A stretch of DNA of 43,105 bases from an uncultured Clostridia bacterium (GTDB taxonomy: Bacteria > Bacillota > Clostridia > Christensenellales > Borkfalkiaceae): positions 1 through 43,105 of the forward strand of contig CALVHL010000015.1 in the NCBI GenBank assembly GCA_944327625.1. Reading direction: 5' to 3'. Numbering within the stretch: position 1 is the stretch's first letter; each line of letters begins with the position of its first letter. Of this stretch, positions 1 through 8,407 are shown in pieces. Under the pieces are notes generated by a model, which was not told the origin of the DNA, made no database searches, and saw only the letters and a program-made list of their open reading frames with translations. Both the position numbers and the translations under genes were made by a program.

Positions 1-100
1 AAGGAATGAGCCCGGTTGGGTACCGAACTCATTACCAAACATTTTAATTTAATTTTTTGTCCAAACTTTGGGGTTCAGTTCAATAAAAAGCAGTCGCTTT

Positions 101-206
101 TTCGTCCACATTTTTAAGAGCTCGTCCACATTTTATATAAATTCGTTAAAATTGCATTAAGTTTTCGTCCACATGCAATTATAAATGTGGACGAGATGTG
201 GACGAA
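101..206. repeat. Cluster of five TCGTCCACAT motifs
   Basis: Five copies of the 10-mer TCGTCCACAT or its complement lie within about 105 bp: near 102-111, 122-131 and 165-174 in the plus orientation, and at 185-194 and 196-205 in the minus orientation. The third and fourth copies form an inverted repeat, CGTCCACAT-N10-ATGTGGACG. The last two are tandem units of exactly 11 bp (185-195 and 196-206), about one helical turn. The surroundings are AT-rich and non-coding. This looks like an array of protein-binding sites, such as an operator, a recombinase arm-type site or an iteron-like block. It differs at two positions from the DnaA box TTATCCACA. Apart from this array and the terminator at 248-275, I see nothing supportable in the first 321 bases. 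Confidence 0.7.
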
Positions 207-247
207 AAGGTGTTTTCAACCCCATGGTTTGTAAAATAAACAAAAAA

Positions 248-275
248 GTGGCGACAGGTTATAACCTGTCGCCAC
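248..275 (-). terminator. Intrinsic terminator of the GGGtGRT operon
   Basis: A perfect 14-bp inverted repeat (248-261 with 262-275, core GTGGCGACAGGTTA) is preceded on the plus strand by AAAAAA. Read on the minus strand it is a GC-rich hairpin followed by TTTTTTG. It lies about 45 bp beyond the stop codon of the minus-strand GGGtGRT gene, so it should end that two-gene transcript. Confidence 0.85.
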
Positions 276-321
276 AAATTGTTGTGATAAATTTAATTCA
301 AAACACAATCTCTTGTGTCTA

Positions 322-1323
322 TTACTTCGTCATAGCTTCCTGAACTGCAACTGCAACAGCAACGGTAGCGCCAACCATGGGGTTGTTGCCCATGCCGATG
401 AGCCCCATCATCTCGACGTGTGCGGGAACGGAGGAGGAACCTGCGAACTGCGCGTCGGAGTGCATTCTGCCCATCGTATCGGTCATGCCGTAGCTTGCGG
501 GGCCTGCCGCCATGTTGTCGGGGTGAAGCGTTCTGCCCGTGCCGCCGCCAGATGCAACCGAGAAGTACTTGACGCCGTTTTCGATACACCACTTCTTGTA
601 GGTGCCTGCAACGGGGTGCTGGAAGCGGGTGGGGTTGGTCGAGTTGCCCGTAATGGAAACCGAGACGTTTTCGAGCTTCATTATGGCAACGCCTTCGGGT
701 ACGTTATCTGCGCCGTAGCACTTTACCTTGGCGCGGGGACCGTCGGAGAAAGCAACGCTGTCGACAACCTTGACCGTCTCGGTGTAGGGATCGAACTGCG
801 TCCTGCAATAGGTGAAGCCGTTGATGCGGGAGATGATATAAGCGGCGTCCTTGCCGAGGCCGTTGAGGATAACTCTCAGGGGCTTAACCCTTACCTTATT
901 TGCGTTTTCGGCGATCTTGATTGCGCCTTCTGCAGCCGCGAAAGATTCGTGACCTGCAAGGAAGCAGAAGCAATCGGTCTCCTCGGAGAGGAGCATTGCG
1001 CCGAGGTTGCCGTGGCCGAGGCCGACCTTTCTGTTTTCGGCAACCGAACCGGGAATACAGAAGCTCTGGAGGCCGATACCGATAGCGGCAGCGGCGTCAG
1101 CGGCCTTCGTGCAGCCCTTTTTGATTGCGATAGCCGCGCCTACGGTGTATGCCCAGACGGCGTTTTCAAAGCAGATGGGCTGGGTGCCCCTTACGATCTT
1201 GTCGCAGTCAACGCCCTTGGCGAGGGTGATGTCTCTGCATTCTTCTATGGACTTGATGCCGTACTCTTTAAGTACGCCTAAAATCTTAGCTTCCCTTCTT
1301 TCATAGCTTTCAAAAAGAGCCAT
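322..1323 (-). CDS. GGGtGRT family protein
   Basis: This 333-residue protein carries the signature heptad GGGTGRT at residues 259-265, followed by a conserved Gly/Met-rich tail (TDTMGRMHSD, MGLIGMGNNPM, VGATVAVAVAVQ). The family is named after this motif and has no established function. In the genomes I recall, it sits beside a NifU-like scaffold protein, as here. There are several Cys residues but no classical Fe-S motif, and no signal peptide. The ATG at 1323 follows the upstream stop codon by 2 nt, and the ribosome-binding sequence AAGGAGG lies inside the end of the upstream gene, so the two are translationally linked. A role in Fe-S or metal-cofactor handling is inferred only from the neighbour. 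Confidence 0.9.
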   Translation of the reverse strand: MALFESYERREAKILGVLKEYGIKSIEECRDITLAKGVDCDKIVRGTQPICFENAVWAYTVGAAIAIKKGCTKAADAAAAIGIGLQSFCIPGSVAENRKVGLGHGNLGAMLLSEETDCFCFLAGHESFAAAEGAIKIAENANKVRVKPLRVILNGLGKDAAYIISRINGFTYCRTQFDPYTETVKVVDSVAFSDGPRAKVKCYGADNVPEGVAIMKLENVSVSITGNSTNPTRFQHPVAGTYKKWCIENGVKYFSVASGGGTGRTLHPDNMAAGPASYGMTDTMGRMHSDAQFAGSSSVPAHVEMMGLIGMGNNPMVGATVAVAVAVQEAMTK

Positions 1324-1325
1324 AA

Positions 1326-2051
1326 TTAGTCAACCTCCTTGTCAGTTCTGGGGTCGATGTGCTTGACAGCACCCTGTTCCTTGGTATATCTGCCATAAGT
1401 GCCGATAGACTTTTCGTAAGCTTCGTTGGGGGTGAGTCCCTTCTTGATGAAGTCGGTCATCTTGCCGAGCGAAACGAACTTATATCCGCAGACTTCGTTA
1501 TTCTTGTCGAGTGCTATTGCGAGAACGTAGCCTTCTGCCATTTCGAGGTATCTTACGCCCTTAGCTGCCGTGCCGTACATGGTGCCGACCTGCGAGCGGA
1601 GACCCTTGCCGAGGTCTTCGAGACCTGCGCCGACGGGGAGACCGTCATCGGAGAAAGCCGACTGGGATCTGCCGTAAACTATCTGAAGGAAAAGCTCCCT
1701 CATGGCGGTATTTATAGCGTCACAGACGAGGTCGGTGTTGAGCGCTTCGAGAATGGTCTTGTGGGGCAGAATTTCTGCTGCCATAGCCGCAGAGTGAGTC
1801 ATGCCCGAGCAACCGATGGTCTCAACGAGTGCTTCCTGAATGATGCCGTCCTTGATGTTAAGGGTAAGCTTGCAGGCGCCCTGCTGAGGTGCGCACCAAC
1901 CTACGCCGTGTGTAAGACCTTTAATGTCTTTGATTTCCTTTGCCTGAATCCACTGCCCTTCTTCGGGGATGGGGGCGGGGCCGTGCTCGAATCTGCCGGA
2001 CACGCCTTTGGCAACACAAATCATGTTCTCAACGTCTTTTGAATATTGCAT
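1326..2051 (-). CDS. NifU-like iron-sulfur scaffold-type protein
   Basis: This 241-residue protein has an N-terminal region resembling the NifU/IscU scaffold fold. Cysteines lie at about 53, 60, 81 and 110, and the segment TIGCSGMTHSAAMAAEIL resembles the IscU Gly-Cys-Ser region. The roughly 100-residue C-terminal extension is not found in IscU and is characteristic of the subgroup paired with GGGtGRT proteins. In IscU the cysteines hold a transient [2Fe-2S] cluster; whether that happens here is inference. It is the first gene of a two-gene operon, with GGAGGAAC upstream of the ATG and a sigma-A promoter at 2111-2139. A GCGGTT-TT-AACCGC palindrome lies in the leader, near 2080-2093. Confidence 0.85.
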   Translation of the reverse strand: MQYSKDVENMICVAKGVSGRFEHGPAPIPEEGQWIQAKEIKDIKGLTHGVGWCAPQQGACKLTLNIKDGIIQEALVETIGCSGMTHSAAMAAEILPHKTILEALNTDLVCDAINTAMRELFLQIVYGRSQSAFSDDGLPVGAGLEDLGKGLRSQVGTMYGTAAKGVRYLEMAEGYVLAIALDKNNEVCGYKFVSLGKMTDFIKKGLTPNEAYEKSIGTYGRYTKEQGAVKHIDPRTDKEVD

Positions 2052-2110
2052 TTTGTGTTCCTCCGTTTATTATTTCGCGGCGGTTTTAACCGCATATCTA
2101 ACCAAAAATC

Positions 2111-2139
2111 ATTATACCATATAAAAAATATTTTTACAA
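2111..2139 (-). promoter_or_regulatory. Promoter of the NifU-like/GGGtGRT operon
   Basis: Read on the minus strand, TTGTAA (2134-2139) and TATAAT (2111-2116) are separated by exactly 17 bp and sit about 60 bp upstream of the NifU-like start codon. Confidence 0.75.
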
Positions 2140-2306
2140 TATTTTGAACGACATAAAATGCCCGCAAATCTCAATTTTTTTGGGCATATCGCCCGTATTT
2201 CCGCACGGGAGAGGGGACTGTCTGCGCGGACGAACTCTGCCCGCGACGGATTTTGCAAATTATTGCCCTTTTGCCAAAAAAATACGCCCATCGCTTCAAG
2301 TTTGTG

Positions 2307-2334
2307 TTTACATATCGCGAAAAAGTCTTATAAT
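2307..2334 (+). promoter_or_regulatory. Promoter of mcsA-mcsB-clpC
   Basis: TTTACA (2307-2312) and TATAAT (2329-2334) are separated by 16 bp, about 40 bp before the mcsA start. I looked for the CtsR heptad repeat (GGTCAAA-type direct repeat) and for a CIRCE element between 2140 and 2376 and found neither. The GC-rich part of this intergenic region (2160-2290) has short hairpins but no recognisable RNA family or gene. Confidence 0.75.
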
Positions 2335-2376
2335 ATATATAGGATTTTTTTATTTTTCAGGAATTAACGGTAAATT

Positions 2377-2868
2377 ATGCTCTGTGACAAATGCAAAAAA
2401 CGTCAGGCGACCGTGCACCGCAGGGAATTGGTCGACAACAAATATTGCGAACTGCACCTCTGTGACGAGTGCGCGGCATACACCTTCGGCGAGTTTGAAA
2501 ATAACGTCGAAAACGCCATTCTCGCCGGTCTTTTCGGCGAACCCGTGGTCAGCGAAAAGACATGCCCCGCGTGCGGAATGCGCTTTTCGGACTATGAGCG
2601 GACGGGGCTTCTGGGCTGTCCGAGCTGCTACGACGTATTCAATGCCGAACTTCTGCCGCACATTGCGAGAATACAGGGCAAGGTTACGCATACGGGCAAG
2701 GGCGGAGGAGTGTACACTTCCGAGCACGACCTCAGAATGCAGCTTGCGTCCTTGCAGGACGAAATGGAAAAGGCGCTCAAAAGCGGAAATTACATAAAGG
2801 CGGGGCACATCAACAACCGCCTCGACCTCATAAAGAAAAAGCTTTCTGGCGGCGGAGGTGCGAGATGA
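2377..2868 (+). CDS. mcsA: McsA, zinc-binding activator of McsB
   Basis: This 163-residue protein has four zinc-type Cys pairs: C3/C6, C29/C32 (with C24 and H27 nearby), C63/C66 and C81/C84. A UVR domain follows at about 127-158 (LASLQDEMEKALKSGNYIKA), the type of segment that contacts ClpC or UvrB-like partners. In Bacillus, McsA activates the arginine kinase McsB and links it to ClpCP proteolysis. The stop overlaps the mcsB start by 4 nt (ATGA), and clpC follows, which is the classical order. The usual first gene, ctsR, is missing. No clear ribosome-binding site precedes the ATG. Confidence 0.93.
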   Translation: MLCDKCKKRQATVHRRELVDNKYCELHLCDECAAYTFGEFENNVENAILAGLFGEPVVSEKTCPACGMRFSDYERTGLLGCPSCYDVFNAELLPHIARIQGKVTHTGKGGGVYTSEHDLRMQLASLQDEMEKALKSGNYIKAGHINNRLDLIKKKLSGGGGAR

Positions 2869-3875
2869 CGGACTATTCAAAGGGTACGGTCGTATCCTCG
2901 CGCATAAGGCTCGCCCGCAACCTCAACGGCTATCCCTTCCCCGAACGCCTCAAAAGCGACAAGCAGGCAAAGGAGATCATCCGTTCCGTCAGTTCGGCGA
3001 TAAATAAGGTAGATGAGTTCAGGCTCTACTACATGGACGCCATAACCGACGACGTCGCGCTCAACCTCGTCGAAAATCATCTCATAAGCCCCGCGCTCCT
3101 CAAAAAACCCTCGCGTTCGGCGGCGCTCATAAACGAGGCGGGCAACGTGTCGATAATGATTAACGAGGAGGATCACCTCAGGGAGCAGTGTATTCAGCCC
3201 GGCTTTTCCCTGCGCTCGTCTTACGAGATTATGTCGGCGAAGGATTCGCTCATTGCGCGTTCCATACCGTTCGCCTACGACGAACAGCTCGGCTATCTGA
3301 CGGCGTGTCCCACTAATCTCGGAACAGGGCTTAGGGCTTCGGTAATGATGTTCTTGCCCGCGCTCGCGCTCGGCGGTCTGATGCCGCACGTCATAAAGAG
3401 CGCAACCCGCCTCGGGCTTACCGTCAGGGGCGCTTACGGCGAGGGCAGCTCCGCCGAGGGCTATACCTACCAGTTCTCAAACGAAGTCACCCTCGGCATC
3501 AGCGAGGAGGAAATAATCGCCAGCGTCGAGGAGATAATAAAGAGGGTGGAGGAGCTTGAAGCCTCCGAAAGAGAGCGGCTGGCGGGCGGCGACAAGGCGC
3601 TTGCGATAAAGGATAAATGCCTGCGCGCATACGGCGTTCTGACAAATTGCGCCCTCATGCCCAGCGAGGAGTTCACCTCTCTCTGCGCCGACCTCAAACT
3701 TGCGATATGTCTCGGCTTTCTCAAAGGCGACACCGCGAGGATTGACGAGCTCATCATAAAGATGAAACCCTCAAATTTAAACGTGCTTGCGGACAGAAAA
3801 CTGACGCCCGAAGAACGCGATTCCTACCGCGCCCAGTTCGCCGCAAATCGCATAAGAAGCATAGTAGCAAAATAG
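2865..3875 (+). CDS. mcsB: McsB, protein-arginine kinase
   Basis: This 336-residue protein is a phosphagen-kinase-fold enzyme. SSRIRLARNL lies at 11-20, the NEEDHLR segment at 100-106, and the catalytic-type Cys in CPTNLGTGLR at C148. McsB phosphorylates arginine residues on misfolded proteins, marking them for ClpC-ClpP. The C-terminal part is helical and ends at a normal length. It overlaps mcsA by 4 nt and is followed by clpC after about 64 nt. All three genes should share the promoter at 2307-2334. The family's usual target CtsR is not encoded in this window. Confidence 0.95.
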   Translation: MTDYSKGTVVSSRIRLARNLNGYPFPERLKSDKQAKEIIRSVSSAINKVDEFRLYYMDAITDDVALNLVENHLISPALLKKPSRSAALINEAGNVSIMINEEDHLREQCIQPGFSLRSSYEIMSAKDSLIARSIPFAYDEQLGYLTACPTNLGTGLRASVMMFLPALALGGLMPHVIKSATRLGLTVRGAYGEGSSAEGYTYQFSNEVTLGISEEEIIASVEEIIKRVEELEASERERLAGGDKALAIKDKCLRAYGVLTNCALMPSEEFTSLCADLKLAICLGFLKGDTARIDELIIKMKPSNLNVLADRKLTPEERDSYRAQFAANRIRSIVAK

Positions 3876-3939
3876 CAATTGCCCCCTATATATGTGCCAA
3901 CGAACGCATATATCAGCATAATTTCAAGGAGGAAAAAGC

Positions 3940-6483
3940 ATGATGGATCAACAGAGATTTACGGGCAATTTACAGCTCGTTCTTGCCCGTTCGAGAGAGA
4001 TCTCGAAATCTATGGATATAACGTATATCGGCAGCGAGCAGGTCGTGTACGCAATGCTCATAACGCCCGAATGTACGGCGGCGAAGATAATGCGCTCGTG
4101 CGGCGTCAGCGTGGATAAATTCAGGGCGTTTCTCGACAATCTCATCGACAGAGGCAGCAGCATAGTCGGGTTTACTCCCCGCACGAAAAATACATTGCAG
4201 AGGGCTGTCGAGCTGGCGATAGAATATAACGGCGATGACGGGCTTGCGGGCACGGAGCACGTGCTCAAAGCCGTTATGGAGTCCAACGACTGTTACGCAA
4301 TGCAGATATTCCGCGCGATCGGCGTCAGCATAGCCATGCTCGCCGCCAAGGTAGAGTTTGCCATAAGCTGTTCCGCCGACGTGTTCGACGATGACGAGGA
4401 CGAAGATGAGGAGGAAGACGAGGACGAAGAATATTCCTCCCGTCACGGCTCGCCTTACGACAGACAGCAGAACATTCTGCACCGCTATTTCTCCGACAAG
4501 CAGGAGAAGAAAGAGCAGGGCGTGGACGACAGGCTGGCGCAGTTCGGCGTCGACCTCACCCACAAGGCGCGCGAGGGTAAGATCGATCCCGTCATCGGCA
4601 GAAAGAAGGAAATAGACAAGGTAATTCAGGTGCTCTCCCGCAGGACCAAGAACAACCCCGTGCTCATCGGCGAGCCGGGCGTCGGCAAGTCGGCGGTAGT
4701 CGAAGGGCTTGCGCAGGCAATAGTGAGAAACGAAGTGCCCGACCTTCTGCGCGGCAAGACGGTGTTCTCGCTCGACCTCGCAAGCATGGTTGCGGGCGCA
4801 AAGTACAGGGGCGATTTTGAGCAGCGGCTTAAAGACGCTATCTCCTCCGTGCAGACCAACGGCAACATAATTTTATTTATAGACGAAATACATCAGCTCG
4901 TCGGCGCGGGCGCGACCTCCGAAGGCAAGATGGACGCGGCAAATATATTGAAGCCCATGCTTGCCCGCGGCGAATTGCAGACGATAGGCGCGACTACGCT
5001 CGACGAATACCGCAAATATATCGAAAAGGACGCCGCGCTTGAACGCAGATTTACCCCCGTTCAGGTCGAAGAACCGTCCGTCGAGGATACGATAGCCATT
5101 CTGCGCGGTCTGCGCGACAAGTACGAAGCGCACCATAAAGTCGTCATCTCGGACGAGGCGATAATTGCCGCGGCGACGCTCTCCGACAGATATATAACCG
5201 ACAGGTTTCTTCCCGACAAGGCAATCGACCTCATAGACGAAGCGGCTTCCCGCGCGCGCCTCGACAGCTATAACAGCCCAGAGGAGCTCAAAGAGCTCGA
5301 GGAGCGGCTCAAACGCCTCAATATGGAGAAGAACAAGGCCGCCCGCGGCGAGAACTATGACAGGGCGAAAGACCTGCTCAACGAGATAAGCGAAGTACAG
5401 CAGAAAATCGAAAAAATCAATAGCGAGTGGCGGGGCAATAAACAGTCCTCGCCGACGATCGGCAGCGAGGAAATCGCAAGCGTAGTCAGCGGCTGGACGG
5501 GCGTTCCCGTCGTCAAGCTCACCGAGCAGGAGAGCGACAAACTGCTTCACCTCGAAGACAACCTTCACGGCAGAATAGTCGGTCAGGACGAGGCGGTTTC
5601 GGCGGTAGCGAGGGCGATTAGACGCGCCCGCGCAGGGCTCAACGAGGCGGGCAAACCGATAGGTTCGTTCATATTCGTCGGCCCTACGGGCGTCGGCAAG
5701 ACCGACCTCGCCAAGGCTCTGGCGGAGTGTATGTTCGGCGACGAAAAACAGCTCATAAGGCTGGATATGTCCGAATATATGGAAAAACACACCGTGTCTA
5801 AGCTCATCGGCGCGCCCCCGGGATATGTCGGCTACGACGACAATGCGGGCGGTCAGCTGACCGAAAAGGTAAGAAGAAAGCCCTATTCGGTCGTGCTGTT
5901 CGACGAGATTGAAAAGGCTCATCCCGACGTATTCAACATACTCCTGCAAATCCTCGACGACGGCAGACTTACGGACAGCAAGGGCAGGCTTATTAACTTC
6001 AAGAATACCATCATCATTCTCACTTCCAACGTCGGCGCGAGCACGATAAAGAAGATGTCGTCGCTCGGCTTCGCGTCCTCGTCGGACGACGGCTACGACG
6101 ACATGAAGGAGAGGATAAACGAAGCGCTCAAAGAGCAGTTCCGCCCCGAATTTCTCAACAGGCTGGACGACATAATAATCTTCCGCAAGCTGACGAGGGA
6201 GGAGACGGGCAGCATCTGTCTCAAACTCATCGACGACCTGCGCACCCGTCTCAAATCGCGCAACGTCGGGCTGTACGTGTCCGACGCCGCAATGGATAAG
6301 ATTATCGACGAGGGCTATTCGGATATGTACGGCGCAAGGCCGTTAAAGCGCACCCTGCAAAGGCGCATAGAGGACAGATTGTCCGACGAAATTCTCGCGG
6401 GGCACATTCTCCCCGGAGAAGTCGTCACGGTCGACGTCAGGGACGGCGAGTTCGTCTTCCGCTCCGAAAAGAAAAAAGACTGA
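3940..6483 (+). CDS. clpC: ClpC, AAA+ unfoldase of the ClpCP protease
   Basis: This 847-residue protein has the full ClpC layout. It has an N-terminal Clp repeat domain (about 1-145) and a first AAA+ module with Walker A GEPGVGKS at 244-251. A UVR-like middle coiled coil follows (about 450-490), then a second AAA+ module with Walker A GPTGVGKT at 581-588 and a ClpB-type C-terminal small domain. An unusually acidic Asp/Glu linker fills about 148-164, between the N-domain and the first AAA+ module. It unfolds substrates for ClpP with McsA/McsB as adaptors. AAGGAGG lies 7 nt before the first ATG; the ATG one codon later is a possible alternative. A strong hairpin follows at 6501. Confidence 0.96.
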   Translation: MMDQQRFTGNLQLVLARSREISKSMDITYIGSEQVVYAMLITPECTAAKIMRSCGVSVDKFRAFLDNLIDRGSSIVGFTPRTKNTLQRAVELAIEYNGDDGLAGTEHVLKAVMESNDCYAMQIFRAIGVSIAMLAAKVEFAISCSADVFDDDEDEDEEEDEDEEYSSRHGSPYDRQQNILHRYFSDKQEKKEQGVDDRLAQFGVDLTHKAREGKIDPVIGRKKEIDKVIQVLSRRTKNNPVLIGEPGVGKSAVVEGLAQAIVRNEVPDLLRGKTVFSLDLASMVAGAKYRGDFEQRLKDAISSVQTNGNIILFIDEIHQLVGAGATSEGKMDAANILKPMLARGELQTIGATTLDEYRKYIEKDAALERRFTPVQVEEPSVEDTIAILRGLRDKYEAHHKVVISDEAIIAAATLSDRYITDRFLPDKAIDLIDEAASRARLDSYNSPEELKELEERLKRLNMEKNKAARGENYDRAKDLLNEISEVQQKIEKINSEWRGNKQSSPTIGSEEIASVVSGWTGVPVVKLTEQESDKLLHLEDNLHGRIVGQDEAVSAVARAIRRARAGLNEAGKPIGSFIFVGPTGVGKTDLAKALAECMFGDEKQLIRLDMSEYMEKHTVSKLIGAPPGYVGYDDNAGGQLTEKVRRKPYSVVLFDEIEKAHPDVFNILLQILDDGRLTDSKGRLINFKNTIIILTSNVGASTIKKMSSLGFASSSDDGYDDMKERINEALKEQFRPEFLNRLDDIIIFRKLTREETGSICLKLIDDLRTRLKSRNVGLYVSDAAMDKIIDEGYSDMYGARPLKRTLQRRIEDRLSDEILAGHILPGEVVTVDVRDGEFVFRSEKKKD

Positions 6484-6500
6484 CAGCATATAATATTATT

Positions 6501-6530
6501 GCCGCCCGTGCAGCACTCTGCGCGGGCGGC
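6501..6530. terminator. Hairpin terminator between clpC and the BirA-like gene
   Basis: A 13-bp stem (GCCGCCCGTGCAG with CTGCGCGGGCGGC, one G-T wobble) encloses the tetraloop CACT. It lies between two convergent genes, so it probably serves both. U-tracts on either side are weak. Confidence 0.7.
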
Positions 6531-6548
6531 AACTGTTTATTCGTAATT

Positions 6549-7280
6549 TTAATGTCTGAAAGAGCAGGCGACGCCCCTCAGCGCGAGGCAGATTTTGGCT
6601 ATCAGCTGATTTCTCCGCTCGTCGCAGTCGGCAAAGCCAAGTTCTTCGCCCGCTTGCGCGGTGTAAACGCCCACGCCGATAAATACGGCAGTCAGTCTGT
6701 CCGTATCGAGGTTAATCTGCCCCTCCGTCAGTATTCCGCAGGCTTGCCTGCCGTCTATATAAATGCGGTTGTCGGCGCGTTCGGCTTTCTTTGATGAAAT
6801 GTCCGAAACTATTGCGCATATTGCCTCGGCGCAGGCTTCGGCAAATTCCCTTCTCCGGTCGGCCGCGCAGTCCAATGTAAAAGCGCAGGTGAGGTAAACG
6901 CCTTTATCTTTCGGCGAGGCGAAGGGGGTGCCGTCCTTTTTCCGCCCGTCGGTCTGTCTGGCGGCGGTTACGGCACATTCGCCCGAGGTCGCAAAAATTC
7001 TCTTTGCCTCGTCGTTGGTAGAGCCGACCTCGTCAAAGACGTAAACCCGCATTGCCGTGAGATTGCGAAGTATAGCCGAGGACAGCTTGTCGCAGTCGGG
7101 GTTGAGGGCATAGCCCCTGTTGGTCGCGCCGTCTATGTCGTAGCCGTCCGCCTGCAACGACTTTATGGCTTTCCACACCGCCTGCCGCGAAATATTAAGT
7201 TTTTCTGCCAGTTCCTCGCCCGAAAGGTAAGCGCCGTCGGCGCGTTCAAGTTCGGCTATTATGTAATCTTTTGCCTTCAT
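6549..7280 (-). CDS. BirA-like biotin-protein ligase family, degenerate
   Basis: This 243-residue protein has an N-terminal winged helix (about 10-50, with EELAEKLNISRQAVWKAIKS) and a biotin-ligase domain recognisable from TNDEAKRI, QTDGRKKDG, GILTE and FIGVGV. Two hallmark motifs have decayed. GRGRRG reads GRKKDG, and KWPND reads RADNR, replacing the Lys that contacts biotin and biotinyl-AMP in active enzymes. The small C-terminal domain of E. coli BirA also seems absent. It may be a weak ligase or only a regulator. It is divergent from alr and convergent with clpC. The ribosome-binding sequence (AGGTGA) is rather far, about 12 nt, from the ATG. Confidence 0.75.
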   Translation of the reverse strand: MKAKDYIIAELERADGAYLSGEELAEKLNISRQAVWKAIKSLQADGYDIDGATNRGYALNPDCDKLSSAILRNLTAMRVYVFDEVGSTNDEAKRIFATSGECAVTAARQTDGRKKDGTPFASPKDKGVYLTCAFTLDCAADRRREFAEACAEAICAIVSDISSKKAERADNRIYIDGRQACGILTEGQINLDTDRLTAVFIGVGVYTAQAGEELGFADCDERRNQLIAKICLALRGVACSFRH

Positions 7281-7336
7281 AATACCATTTTATCACCTGT
7301 CCGTCATTTAGTAAAGCACGAAAAAGGTCAAAACCA

Positions 7337-7365
7337 TTGCAAATCTCTGCCGTCTGTGTTAAAAT
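7337..7365 (+). promoter_or_regulatory. Promoter of the alr operon
   Basis: TTGCAA (7337-7342), a 17-bp spacer and TAAAAT (7360-7365). Because the promoter covers the more upstream in-frame start codons, it supports the alr start at 7421. Transcription should begin near 7372. Confidence 0.75.
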
Positions 7366-7420
7366 GAATAGGAATATTCTGTCTGCACCTTTGACGGCTC
7401 GGCGTGCATATCTATGTGTT

Positions 7421-8407
7421 ATGCAAAAAACATTGGCTCTGGTCGACCTTTCGGCTATCAGACATAACGCAAAGTATATAAGGGCGCTCGCCTGCGGCAA
7501 AAAGGTGTACGGCGTAGTCAAGGCCGACGCCTACGGACACGGCGCGCCCGAAGTCGCGCGCGAAACGCAGGATATTTTCGACGGCTTCTGCGTGGCGATA
7601 GTCGACGAGGGCGTTCAGCTCAGGCTTTCGGGCATAACCAAACCCGTGCTCGTGCTCGCGCCGCCCCTCGACGAATACGACGTCGGACGCGCGGCGTTTT
7701 ACGGGCTGGAAATGTCCGTCGGCGACATGAAAAGCGCCCGCCTTTGTCGCGGCGTTATCGTGCATATCGCCGTCAATACGGGCATGAACAGGTACGGCTG
7801 CAATATATCCGAACTCGGCGCGATAATTGCCGAGGTCGGCGCGGAAAATATAGGGGGAGTGTATTCCCACCTGTACGCCGCGGACGACGATGCCGCCTGC
7901 GCCCGTCAGTTAGAATTATTCAGGCGCGCCGAAGCCGAGGTCAGGACGGTCTGCCCCGACGCGACTTTTCATCTTTCGGCAAGCGGCGGACTTCTTCGCG
8001 GCGGCGAATATCTTTTCGACGGCGTTAGGGCAGGCATAATGCTCTACGGCTATGCCCCGCACGGCTTTGCGGCGACGGGGCTTAAACGAGCAATGAAGGT
8101 ATATGCCCGCCGCGCCCAGTCGGTCGACTTTATCTGCGGCGGAGTGGGCTACAACCGCGCAGACAGACCTTATAAAAAACTCTATACTTACCGCCTCGGC
8201 TATGCCGACGGGTTCAGCCGCACCGTGCCGCTCGGCGAAAAGACGCTGTGCATGGACTCTTTTATCTCCCGCGCGGGGCTGGAATATATGCCCGTCATGA
8301 CCGACGCGGACGAATACGCAGAAAAGTGCGGCACTATTTCCTACGAGGTGCTCTGTTCGGTCACCCGCCGAAGCCTTAGAATTTATGAAAGATCAGCTGA
8401 GATATAA
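7421..8407 (+). CDS. alr: Alanine racemase
   Basis: This 328-residue, PLP-dependent fold-type III enzyme makes D-alanine for peptidoglycan. The PLP-lysine motif VVKADAYGHG is near 30-39, VNTGMNRYG lies in mid-barrel, GVGYNR carries the presumed second catalytic Tyr, and LGYADGFSR and CMD lie in the C-terminal domain. The protein is short for the family (about 360-390). The stretch between GYADG and CMD is reduced by about a dozen residues, and the Lys that is carbamylated in the Geobacillus enzyme is Ala here. The ATG at 7421 is chosen because upstream candidates lie within or just after the promoter; no clear ribosome-binding site is visible. The 3' end overlaps the next gene by 23 nt. Confidence 0.88.
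   Translation: MQKTLALVDLSAIRHNAKYIRALACGKKVYGVVKADAYGHGAPEVARETQDIFDGFCVAIVDEGVQLRLSGITKPVLVLAPPLDEYDVGRAAFYGLEMSVGDMKSARLCRGVIVHIAVNTGMNRYGCNISELGAIIAEVGAENIGGVYSHLYAADDDAACARQLELFRRAEAEVRTVCPDATFHLSASGGLLRGGEYLFDGVRAGIMLYGYAPHGFAATGLKRAMKVYARRAQSVDFICGGVGYNRADRPYKKLYTYRLGYADGFSRTVPLGEKTLCMDSFISRAGLEYMPVMTDADEYAEKCGTISYEVLCSVTRRSLRIYERSAEI

Noticed and set aside
1-40. tRNA-like fold at the left edge (GGAATGAG...CTCATTACC)
   Set aside because: No T-arm consensus or correct arm spacing; only an imperfect hairpin can be drawn.
101-206. Reading the motif array as an origin with DnaA boxes
   Set aside because: Each copy differs from the DnaA box at two positions, and no dnaA, dnaN or replication gene is nearby.
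101-206. CRISPR array
   Set aside because: Repeats are only 10-11 bp, irregularly spaced and in both orientations.
322-1281. Long plus-strand ORFs opposite the GGGtGRT and NifU-like genes, and many similar antisense ORFs elsewhere
   Set aside because: They are opposite strongly recognisable genes, have no ribosome sites and no domain motifs; GC-rich codon use commonly leaves the opposite strand open.
2140-2376. CtsR or CIRCE operator before mcsA
   Set aside because: Neither the heptad direct repeat nor TTAGCACTC-N9-GAGTGCTAA could be found.
6549-7280. Frameshift as the explanation for the odd BirA-like motifs
   Set aside because: The frame stays open and homologous on both sides of each altered motif, so substitutions rather than a frame error explain it.
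7337-7420. Longer N-terminus for alanine racemase
   Set aside because: A TTGCAA-N17-TAAAAT promoter occupies this stretch, and homology begins at 7421.
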